From Trochalopteron elliotii (lineage: Eukaryota; Chordata; Aves; Passeriformes; Leiothrichidae): DNA of 64,000 nucleotides. Position numbers and translations under genes: made by a program. The stretch is from the NCBI GenBank assembly GCA_024734555.1, contig JANPWX010000080.1, forward strand, positions 1,887,939-1,951,938, read 5' to 3'. This document shows positions 1-10,762 of the stretch, one piece after another (positions within the stretch are counted from its first letter, which is position 1; each line of letters starts with the position of its first letter). Under the pieces are notes generated by a model that saw only the letters and a program-made list of their open reading frames with translations, did not search any database and was not told where the DNA came from.

Positions 1-290
1 TCCCTGCACACTCCGCTGGTGCCGCTTCCCCATCCGTTAGGCTGCAGCGCTGGGAATCCTGTCGTTTCCTCCCGTAGTGGCGGGGTTTGGGGGCGTGTGT
101 GGCACATTCCTGGTGTTGGGGGCTGCAGGGGCTCGGCTCTCCCGGGCCCAGGAGACAGGTGAAGGCCTCAGTTTGTTGGGTAGCGAAGGCAGGTAGCTCA
201 GGAAAGAGAATTCACGCTTGTCTCAAGCAGCCACCTGCCTCCCTGCGGACCTGGAGCAGTGGCCCAGGAGGTTGTGGTGAGTGGGGGCTG
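1..290. promoter_or_regulatory. CpG-rich left edge, possible CpG-island shore
   Basis: The first ~250 bases are visibly richer in G+C and CpG than the rest of the left half, with roughly a dozen CpG dinucleotides (for example at CCGCT, AGCGC, GGCGG, CTCGG), after which CpG almost disappears. This sharp fall is what the shore of a CpG island looks like, so a promoter may lie just left of the window. The ORF that can be read here (87-293, plus strand) shows no family resemblance and is not called as a gene. The functional reading is inference. Confidence 0.4.
277..282 (+). other. possible 5' splice donor (GTGAGT)
   Basis: GTGAGT preceded by GTTGTG and followed by GGGGGC matches the vertebrate donor consensus well on the downstream side. 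It sits exactly where CpG-rich sequence gives way to AT-rich sequence, as expected for the end of a first exon. No paired exon can be recognised in the window, so this is only a suggestion. Confidence 0.2.
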
Positions 291-1059
291 TAAATGCCGT
301 TTTTAACAGCTTAAAGGGATAAACATTTGTACTTGGGATGCTTGGTGAGTTTTTTGGGGGTTGGCACTGTCCAGTTAATCTACAGAGTAATAAGCTTCTC
401 AGAGCTTCAAAATCGGTTTGAGTGTCTGGGAGGAAATGGTTTCCCTTTCCTCGTGGCACCACGTGACAAAACCGTTTCTTTTCAGCTTCCTGCCTGTGTC
501 GAGGGTTTGTGGTTTTCTTCACCTCTCCAGAAAAGTGTGCTTTCTGTTGTCGACTCTATATCCACATGCATTCTCATTTCACCCTAATATTAGATGCTAC
601 GTTCGGCTAATTGGACTAATGCAAAATGTTCTGTGGAAGCAATTATATCTGTTTGGGGTTTTTTGTTTTCTTTTTACTCTATGCAGTTCATGTCAAATTC
701 CTAAGCTGAGGCATTTTCGATAGATTCAATTTCATGTAAGCATCAGCAGCATTTGTTCTGTATATGCTACTGCATGTCTGTGTGGGTACAAACCAATAGT
801 AGTCTGTTTGCACTAGGAATGCAAGTTAAACTTTGGACAGTTGGGTTGTTTTGTTTCATTTTTTTGAGAAAATAGGAATGGCAGAAATCAACATTAAATT
901 ATCGCTACTGTTCCTAGCAAATTTGAAGCATTTTAAGTGTTCTTATACTTCCACTGTTGGGCACCAAACAAGCCTGACAATCTGAAGTATTATAATGCAG
1001 TAGAGAAAAGTTTATGAACGTACGCACACAGTTAGTGCCACATAAAACAAATATTAAGA

Positions 1060-1172
1060 TAAATCTACAGTACAATCTACATGATATCTACAGATAAATA
1101 TCTGTACATATATGTACATACAGTACAATCTACAGATATCTACAAGAATCTACAGATAAATCTACAATCTAA
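1060..1172. repeat. degenerate ATCTACAG-type tandem repeat
   Basis: The hexamer ATCTAC occurs seven times in about 110 bases, usually extended to ATCTACAG and separated by short A/T-rich spacers. Near the middle lies a perfect 16-base palindrome, TGTACATATATGTACA (1103-1118). The spacing is irregular, so this is a decayed short-period repeat rather than a clean microsatellite. Confidence 0.65.
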
Positions 1173-4100
1173 ATGCCCATTTTTACTGAAATTACAGTTT
1201 CACTGACTTCTGTGTGAGTAGGTGTTTGATATAGTGCATAATCTTTCACATACACAGATTTATATCTGGACTTAGTCCACATGAAGCATGTGGCTTAATT
1301 TCTGTGCTATGTGGCCAGGCAATTACAGGCTCAGAGGAAAACTTTACTGGCTGATTGTCTAAACGTCACTATTTTAGAAAGGCTCATTTCCAGTGTAGTC
1401 TGTGCTAGCACAGCTTCAGTGTCAGTGGTAGGAATTAGTGTTATTTTAGTGCTCCCGTGTCAACAGCCATGAAATGCCTTGTGGCACACAGTGTGGTTTT
1501 GGGCACAGTGTGTACAAACAGGATGGGGGACATGGGGAGAGAAAGACTTTTATACAATAATTTCCCATTTTGACCATGATAGAATGATTCTAAACGTTTA
1601 AACTTCCTTTGAACTGGTTCTGAGAACAGATGCTGAAGGATATAAAGAAGTAATCAGACATGATGGGATTACTGTGATTTAGTGACGTCATATACTTGTC
1701 AGCATGTATGTGGTCCATTGCTGCAGCTCATCTCCTTGCCTGGTCCAGTTGCAAAGGAGAAGAATCAAATGTGCTTGCATGTCTAATTTACAAGATGTGG
1801 TCAGAGGGAGACACAGATTGTGCCCCAGAGAAAATTCATAGATACATGAGTGGGTGTCGACAGAGTTAATGAAGCTTTGAGATTCTGTCTAAAACAGGCA
1901 GCTGGCTTTAGTTCATGCTTAACCTAGCCTGCCTATTGAGTGTAGCCTAGAGCATATTACTACCCCTGTCAAGACAAGGCCTGTAATTTGTTTTTGTATT
2001 CCAAATGTTATCTATACAGCTTGGAAAGACACAGTCCTAGATTCTTTGATGGAAGTGTAGTGGCATATGAATCTGAAGAGAAACTGGTTTGGTAAAACCA
2101 TATTAGCTTAGCTAAAGCTCTGATGCATGATAATTCTTCCTTTAGAGTCTGGAAAGCACAAGGCAGTGCTGGACAACTGTAGCTCTGCATTTAAGTGCTG
2201 TGACAGTGAATTAGTGAGCAAGAGGGAACATTCCAAATGAGTCCCAGAATAGAAGGCAGTTAAGTACGTAAGCCCCAGAATTTAGTGTTCTATGGAATCC
2301 TGAGTTCAGCCTGTGCCTTAAAATATCTGAATGCAATTTCTTCAGCCATTATTCTGTTAGCTCATCCCTGCAGTCAATTAGCAAGCTAGAAAAGCAAACT
2401 GAATGAAATGGATGTCAGTACTACTGGCTAAGGCCTTTAGTAGTTTATTTTCTTCAGATTGTGTTATTAATGTCTTTTTCACAAAGACCTGGAAAAGTGA
2501 ATTGCTGAGACTTACACTGTTCCTGTGCTACAAAACACACCTTGTGAAGCTTTAAGCACAGTACAGAACTCTCTAGGTAAATGTTCAAGATGCTGTAAGC
2601 AAAATCAAAGGCATTTTTTAGAATAGTTCTAACTAGTCCAATATATCACCTAAGAAAGAGCTTCCTTTCATTTAATGATGCACATAGAAATGAGGATTGG
2701 CATGTGAAGAGCACCAGACAGGTGTTAATTATTTTATTATACTTACACCACAACGGATTTTTAATAATGTAACTATAAATTGTCCCTAACTTCTCTACAA
2801 AGCAATGTTACTCTTGCATAGTTGACCCTCTAAGTTGGATCCTTTAAAAACCTTATGAAATTCTGGAACTATGAGGCACAGAACAAGGAGATGGAGAATG
2901 TGTACATCTTTGCCTTCTTTATTTTTTCAGCCTGACGGTGTTGAAAAAATAGTACATTAATGATTAATAGTACTTTCCATCTTCCTGTTTTGCTTTGCAA
3001 ATAATTGTGGGAATAGGAGAAATCTTTGTTTTATAAAGCTTCCAATACTACATTTTCCAATAGATTTAGGAATAAATATGTCTAGGTTAGGTTAAAACCT
3101 GAAACAAAGAAAAATAAATTATATAGTAATCTTTCTTAGACCAACAACTTGCTGGTGTTTATTAAAGAAAATGCCATAAAGGAAAAAAAAAGTTAAAAAA
3201 TGAAAAGCGTGGATAATTTTCCTTTTTTTGAAAACTCACTTTTCATAGCACTTCTTAGGAGTGAATTACCTGCCTTTCACTCAGATTTCTCAAAGGGAAT
3301 TCCATATAAGAAAAGGCTCCTGAGAGCATGAAAGTTTTGTGAGGCTCTCACTGATGTACCAGTGAAGGGGACGAGTTTATGGCACGTCATAAACAGAAAA
3401 CTAAAATGACTACGTAAGTTTATTTAGCCACCACTCTTGTGGTGCTTGCAGATTTCGTGTATACTTAAACTATTCCTTTATTACTCTTTTAATTACACAA
3501 CTAATCTTACAACTTCTCTGTGGATTACTGTGATGTAATCATAACCCTCCTAGCAATTGCTGCACACTTTCTACTTAAAATTTGTCTTCTATGTTTACAT
3601 ACTATTACCCAGGGCTAAGTGTAGGCAGATGTTATGTGGTGTGGAGTGCAACAAACTTTATCTTACTATCTGTTTTATTAATTCTGGACCCTGGGAAGAC
3701 TTGCAGTCAGTGAGAAAAGAGTGCTCCAGGGGAAGGAGGTTAATTCCTGTTCATTATGGCCTCCTGTTGTTCTTTTCCATCCTTCTCTTATGAGGAAAAT
3801 TCTGCCTTATGCCAGTTAATGTCTGTGGTACCTTGAGGAGAGGAAAGCCCTACCTATGCAGAACCAGCTGTTAAAATCAGAACTCATTTCTCTAAAGGAA
3901 ATCAACTTGGATTATTTGAAGTAATAACAAAATGCTTTATGTCTTTACATTAAGGCTATGAGCCCACAAATGGATCAACATTGTTGATCTCTATAGCAAT
4001 GCTCAGTCCCAGTGATTCCAATTTATCTTGATTGTAGGATCCAGTTTATTATACTTGATGTTTCTGCAAATGAACTGCCCAGATGGACTCTCATGCTTTC

Positions 4101-4581
4101 ATTGAATCCACTGAAGTGAACAGGGCCTGCTGCAGCACTGGTAACATCAAGACCTTATTTTCCAGCAATGTAGGTAAGAGATCAGTCTAAGCAAGGTAGC
4201 TATTATACCTCTGGATAGTTCCTGGTCTCGTTGCTTTATTTCTGTAAATTGCAAGCACATTACTTCAAATGGTGACTAGGGGAAAATATCTTTGTTACAA
4301 AAACAAGACAAGATGACAAATATGTCATCCTGTTATGAAGAAGGCTGATTTCCTGAAGGAATGTAGGTGTCTGGCTGTGACCTAAAGTTGCTATGAATAA
4401 ACATCAGAAAATTCAGGCTCAGAAGATAATTGAAGGACTTTCTTGTGCAGCAGTAAGGTGTGCAACTTCCTGTGATTCTAGGAAAATCAAGTTCCTCCAA
4501 AAGGCTTTTCAAATATAAAACAAAGAGTTTTACAACTTCAGCTGAAATCCCAGTCTACATTTGGAGGAAAGGGAAATGCAT

Positions 4582-4607
4582 TGCATTCACTCACATGGGT
4601 GAATGCA
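4582..4607. repeat. short inverted repeat (9-bp arms)
   Basis: TGCATTCAC at 4582-4590 is the exact reverse complement of GTGAATGCA at 4599-4607, leaving an 8-base loop. ACTCAC also recurs just after. It could form a small cruciform, but it is too short to be a microRNA precursor. Confidence 0.5.
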
Positions 4608-5676
4608 CTCACAAAGGGTGAGTCAGACGTGGCTTACCCAGAGAAATCCTTGCAAAAGAGATCTGTGCATGAAAGGCTGCTGCAGGGATGTCTCTTGCAT
4701 GCCTGTAATGTGGGGTTTGACCTGCCTATGGGCAGTCTGTTGCTTCCAGAAATACTGGACTGCTGATTTGCTAGCAGCTCACAGCAGAGTGTACAGAAGT
4801 CACAAGATTGTGTTCATCCTTCTCTGCATCATGCTATGGACAGACTTGGTTCACCTTGTGTTGTGGAAGTTAACGTGTGTGACTTTTGAACTTCTGGTTG
4901 TCTTCAACCAATTTTAACTTGCTGTTTTGAAATCTGCAGCAAAGGCTGACAAAACCAGGAAGTAAGTCCTTTGTTTGACATGTCTGGTGATACAGCATCT
5001 ATACATCAGTGTTTTCTTAGCTCTAATATGTTTGTGGACACTTAAATATGTCAAATGGTCCTGAAACAGACTTCATCAGACACTCAGTCTTAGATGGTAA
5101 TGATTTCTGGTCATGATTAACTTGATGACTGTTTTTTTTCTCCATGTCTTTATCTCTTCTCAGAGACAGTAGCCTGCATATGTAGCTCTGTCAGGGATTG
5201 AAGTCCTAAGTAGTTATTAACTTGTACTTAGTAGGCAATGTCTCTGAATTAAAAGGGCAGATCTATCTTCATCTAATGAACACTTAGAACAACGAGAGTT
5301 ACCTGGCAGGTTTGTAGCTAGCTCTAATTACACTCTTCTTGCTGTGCTGGGACTGACATCCCCAGGAGAGAAGAGAGCTTAAAAACTTTCCCAGAAAATG
5401 ACAATTGCATCAAACAATATAAAGAGAAAAACATTCAAAAAAGTTCTGATACCAAATATGTTACTACTTCCCACTCACTCTTCCTTAACTCCCTCACCTT
5501 CAATTTTTTTTTATTTTTAGGCTGTGGCAAACTTGCTGTCATGTAATTTACTGCAACTTTACATTGTTTTTATTTATGTTCTGCTTATGAGCCCTATGGT
5601 TTAGAGATGGCTTGTTACAGTGTATTCCCCTTAATTAAGAGTTATTTAAGCATAAGGGGAAGTAAGACTAGTATCG

Positions 5677-5740
5677 CTCTCTCTCTCTTCTTCTTTTTTT
5701 TCTTCTTTTTTTCCTTCTTTTTCTTTCTTCTTTCTCCCCC
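5677..5740 (+). repeat. 64-base uninterrupted polypyrimidine tract
   Basis: Every base from 5677 to 5740 is C or T: it opens with a (CT)n run, passes through (TTC)n and poly-T segments, and ends in five C residues. Long pure pyrimidine/purine strands can adopt triplex (H-DNA) structure and are common indel hotspots. No AG acceptor follows directly, so it is not obviously part of a splice site. Confidence 0.85.
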
Positions 5741-8056
5741 ATCCCTGGAGAGGGATGGTCATAACATGAGGGATCAGGAAAGTTGATCACACCTATCACA
5801 TTTGGGATATACTTTTTAAACTAGCTGAATTTCCACACATTTCAGGTTCCTCAAAGGCTTTTTCTCTTGTGTGAATGAATCTGCTGGCATTTTCATGTTT
5901 TCTGAAACACCACAGTGTAGAAAGGCTTAGGTGAGATTTCTGTGCTGAAGCCTAGTTGCAAAGTTACTGGTGGAGTGACTCTTCTGACTGGAAAGTGAAG
6001 TGATTAGGCATCTGAGAGATTAATTAAATTCTTGTGCTTCTCTTAATTTGCTTAGATAGATAGATGCCAGTAATTTTTTTAAAGTGTTAAGTGTTTTCTT
6101 GTAAGGACTTAATGTCATGGGTTTTATGTTCTGGGGCAAACACTGGAGGTCTCAAGGACTAAGCTGAATCAGTTTGGGTTAAGTTGCTTGAAATGGATTC
6201 AGTGAAATCCCACACTGTGAGTCTGGCCTCAGCCTTGAATTGTTTATTATCATCACATAATGAAATCTAAAACACTTTCAAGTTGATTTGTCTAGCAGGT
6301 AGTTTGCAGTTAGTGAACTTTTTTGTTCTTTATAAGAAAAATGAGGCTAGAAGCCACTGAAAAATGTGGGGAAAAACATTTTGGAGCCTCGATCTGTTTC
6401 CTGTAGCTACCCTGTGAAGGAGCAGTCAGCCAGAGGCAATTGCTGAGGGGGAGTTAATGGAGGAGAGGTCTGAAGGATACTGGTTTGATATTTGTAATGT
6501 GATAACGTGGGTGTTCTTTATGTTCATTTATGTCTTTGCTTGCTGCAGTGTTAACATGTTAGCTTTAATGAAGGCAGCTTTTACACAAGTGCCAGAAATG
6601 TCTCCAACTAATGCAGCATGTTCTCATTCTTGGCTTGTTCTTTGCTTTCTTCTCTTGCCTGCATACACCCCTCTTCCCCCTGGAAGTATTGCAGTGATGG
6701 AGCAAGGCATAAAAACGAAATGTAATAATCTCAAGACAAAATAATAAGGTTTACCCTCTTCCTGTCCTATATGCTTTCTCTTCATTCTGAGATCTGTCTA
6801 GTAAGCCATTGAATTGCAATGTCCTTAATGACTGTTTGATTGAGATAAGAGAGTTTAGATTAATTGAACATGTACTAAATGTGGGCAGGATAATGATGGG
6901 CATGATGGGGATATATCAGTGATATGTCTTTAGAATCTTTAGAACCATGGCTAAATTCTGTAAGAGAGAAATGCACAATTACCTTAATAGTTGTATAAAA
7001 AAACTAATGTTTGGGTTTTGTGTATCATTAATCATGATAGATAATAGTAACAATTTTTAGAAGAAAGCACCACATCTAGACATTAAAAGCATGGATTTTC
7101 ACCGTGGACCTAAACACAACAGTAGATCCCATTGCTATTTGCACTTGCTATGCAGGTAGAGGTTGATTTAACATTAGGAAAGTGCAATAATATGAAGGAT
7201 ATTAAAATGTATAGTTTATTATGATGTTTGCAGACTTTAGATGCAGCAGACAGTATAACTTGTTTTCATGATGCTTAGATTACCATACTTACCAATCAGA
7301 AATATGAATATTTCATAAGTATGGTGTAAGAGAAGTCTTTTAAAAGAAAAAGGTGAAGCAGAGGCCAGTTGGGGATTGCTGCTTGCAGGCTGTCCTTAAC
7401 TGTCTATTGCTTCCCCTTTTCCCAGCAAATCCAGTATTTAAGAAGGATTGTAAGACCCATGTAATCATTGAGGATTTACTTTCTTGGTGCCTCAGAGCTG
7501 CATTCAGCAACAACACTATTGTTTTGTTTTTAAACATACATATCACCTTCACAAGGTACAGATAGATGTTATCATGTGGTATTTTGGACAGTAACAACTG
7601 TAAATGAAATGAAACATTAGAAATACAAGTAGACATAGGTTCAACTTCTGGTCTTACACTGACAGAAGGCACTGTAGTTCTACAGCCATCTTAGATACAA
7701 CTGATGTAAATTGGGACTCAAGCTAATGAGGTCAAGTCTCTTTTCCTTTTGTGTCAATACAAAATATTCTTAATTCTCAGTTTTAAACTAAAATATAGAA
7801 GAATTCTAAATACATAGTAGTTATGCTAAGGTTCAATGTAGGATAAAATAATCTCATCTGGCAAAAAGTTCTGGTGTCTGGTGAATAGAAAGCATAGTAT
7901 TCTGAAAAACTGCTTAATATTTCTTAATGCTTAATGTTTCTGAAGATTAGGGAGTGTTGGTTGGTGGATTGATTAAATTAACAGTTTTACAGAAGTGGTT
8001 TAGAATTGCAGTTTACCTTACACTGTTTCCAGTCTTTGCTTCAATACAAGCAAAAT

Positions 8057-8086
8057 ATATGAATAAACATTAGTGTTTATTCATAT
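8057..8086. repeat. perfect 13-bp inverted repeat, 4-base loop
   Basis: ATATGAATAAACA (8057-8069) is followed by the loop TTAG and by TGTTTATTCATAT (8074-8086), an exact reverse complement. This would form a compact hairpin in RNA or a cruciform in DNA. It is too short to be a canonical pre-microRNA and has no T-run typical of an RNA polymerase III terminator immediately after it. Confidence 0.8.
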
Positions 8087-8711
8087 GCAGCTTTCCTTTT
8101 ACTTGCATAATATGCAAGGACACAGTATTTCTAAGTATCCTTAGCATAAAAAGGAAAAAATAAATCGGTAATGGGAAAGGTGAAAGAATCTTTTTAAATG
8201 AAATCTTAATATTAAATTGCTCCATCTAGTGGCTGTCTTCTAAAACTGACATTTTTCTTTAGTGATTCTTATCCTTCAGTAATGATTATGCCTCTTAAGA
8301 ATTTAAGGTTGAATTCTTCTTTTACATAGGAAGCTTTCTACCAAGGGAACTGCACATGTGACAAGGTACAAACTTTGATTTTCCTTCCAGGTTCTTCAGA
8401 GGATTTTTACAGTTTACTTCAATGGAAGCAAGCCTTATGTGTCCAAGTGTCTCAGCTGTTTTTGAGAACTTGGTTTTAGTGCCTGTCTCTCTTTGGTTTG
8501 GGTTCTTCTTGGGCCTGGGAAGGAAAATAGAGAAGCTGGATTGCATAAATAGTACAATAAGGATGAAGTCTCTGATGCTTTGTCCAAGAGTTAAAATACA
8601 CAGTGAATCATGTACTGAGTCCAGATGCATTTCGTGTCCTAACATGAGAGAAATATCAGCTGCAGATTGTTTCATCCAAATGCCTTAACTGGCAGTGATG
8701 CTGTACTTTTC

Positions 8712-8733
8712 ATAATAATAATAATGAATAATT
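8712..8733. repeat. short (ATA)n microsatellite
   Basis: Four to five ATA/AAT units in a row, followed by an imperfect copy. It is short and interrupted, so probably only weakly polymorphic. Confidence 0.6.
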
Positions 8734-10729
8734 GGTTGAATTGAGTAATGTGAATATACTTTGTAAGCAATTGGAATTCTTATGCTAATCAAGGTGAAAA
8801 CACCTGTTTCCCAGCTGTATGAAAATAGAGAGAAAATTCAAAAGAAAAATGTTCAAGAAAAGATTTAATCTCTGATGAGACATCTCTGATGCTTTCTTCC
8901 TTTGAACACCTTGAAAAGACAAAAAAAAGAACCCAACTCAAGAAAGAGGGAGCTCTTGAGGAGACCTGCATGTTTCTTGCTGCTCACTGCTGCAATCCCT
9001 TGGGCAGCTTGAAAAGGAACGGAGGTTATTAAGAACACAAAATCATAGAACAATCCATCACTTTCAGGGTGATTGTTTGGTATTGATTTTCAGTTTCTGA
9101 ATAGAGACCAAAACTGTGCAACCAGCAGCTGAAGTCCTGCAGAACACAAAAAATATTTAAAAATGAAAAGCAAGAAAAAGAGCTAACTGAAATAGTCTAA
9201 ATCCAAATTTTAAGTATTACATTTTTGAAAAAGGAAGTTGTCTGTTCTTGAAAATGTAACAGGTGCGTTGGACTTGCTTACTCCCCTGTCCTTTAATTTT
9301 GCCATTCATTTTTCAGTTTTGGTTAATCTCCTACCTTTAATTTCCTGGTAGATTAATTCTCTCATTTAATGCCTAAGTGCTCCTTTAATATTAAGAAACT
9401 GCTCTATAAGACTAGAAGAGTTGCACTGTACTCCAAGACTGTTGTTGTTTTTATTATTCACCTGAGTAATGGAACATAGACCTTGTAGTGCACTTTTCCA
9501 GACTTCCTCTTCCCAATTAGTTTGGTCACTTAAAATTGCAGATTGTTACTCCTGTCTTCCTTTCCCAGGCCACTAAATATCACAATTGTGTAACTTCCCT
9601 ACATGCTAAGTAAAGTGTCCTTGCAGCATGCATTTTAACCTCAGCTGTTGTACTTTTGGCGTAACTTGCAAAGTTTGAACTACAAGGTAGCACATCCTGA
9701 TAAGAGTGCATGAAGAAATAATTAATTGCTGGGAAATGGAATGGTGCTTTATCTTAAAACAGTAGAAATTTCCTTTGAATTAATAAAAAATACGTATACG
9801 AAATCTTTCTTGTTTCCTGAGGCAGATACATTGGCAGAGTATGCCTTATGGTGATTTGTACTGGTTCAGTTCTGCTCCTCTCTGGGGTTGCTTTCTTGTG
9901 TCTTTGTAATGATTTTGATATTGGAAAACATCTTTACCATTTTGCTTCTCATCCCATCGAAAATGCCTTATTTTTGTGGTGAAACATAATTGTTTCAAGC
10001 CTGAGCCAAACAGCAGCAGTCCCAGGAAACAGTCAGCACGTACACTGAGGGAGACAATACTTGATGTATACACCTCTATTTTTTTTCAGGATGTGCTCAT
10101 CAGAACCTGGCTGTTACCCACATGCAGCGTAAATAAATATTTGACATTGACCACTTTTTCTTTAGGCTTCATCTTTGCTTCTGTAATACTTCCTTGGTTT
10201 CTAGCAGAGTTATGTCTTTTTAAAAATGTTATAGGTTGATACAAAAATGGTGAGCCTGTTTATCTTTTTGCAGGTTACTGAGAGTACCAATGCTGATCCA
10301 TCTGATCTGAGCCTTTTCTCTGAACAACTTCCATAGGACAGTTCAGGACCTGCAGAGTTGCTGGGTTTTTTTGGCATTATCCTGGACTTGAAGAACTTGC
10401 TTTTCTCCCAAATTTCTGAAAATTTTGGTTTTGTGCACCTTCTTCATTAGACCAATGCCAGGGAGTTTTAATTCTGCCAATCTGTTCTGTGGCATTTTGC
10501 ATTTTACATTGTTTACTGTATCAGGTTGCTTATTTCATAAACTTAGTGCTGGGTTGTGTGACTTAATTGGGCAAATAACTATTATTCTCTTTCATCAAAA
10601 AATGATTCTAGATCTCCAAGCATCGCTAACCTCTTTCATTTCGGATTGTAATAAAATCTAATCTTACTGATTATTCAAGCCTTTTTGATCATATAGATGT
10701 TATCTCCCTGAAATAAATAAATGCTACAC

Positions 10730-10762
10730 TTTTTTTCATTTTTTTGTTTGTTTGTTTGTTTC
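10730..10762 (+). repeat. T-rich tract with (GTTT)n
   Basis: A T-rich run passes into about four to five GTTT units and ends in TTTCAG, which happens to resemble a splice acceptor. No exon-like sequence follows, so I call only the simple repeat. Confidence 0.65.

Larger units (their letters stand above)
291..5676. other. non-coding AT-rich stretch, no gene seen
   Basis: All six frames are broken by frequent stops and none of the short ORFs resembles a known family. Apart from the ATCTACAG-rich patch near 1.1 kb and a short inverted repeat near 4.6 kb, I see only unique-looking AT-rich sequence. It is compatible with intron or intergenic DNA. Confidence 0.7.

Noticed and set aside
8057..8086. 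microRNA precursor
   Set aside because: The stem of 13 bp and loop of 4 are too short for a canonical pre-microRNA; the same applies to the stems at 16,191 and 47,239.
8322..8675. 117-codon minus-strand ORF
   Set aside because: It overlaps an 88-codon ORF on the other strand and shows no domain; its length is within chance expectation for 64 kb.
9036..9062. CR1 3' end on the minus strand (AAAATCATAGAACAATCC)
   Set aside because: Only a short ATCATAGAA word matches; the neighbouring GGTTGGAAGGGACC-like segment is absent.
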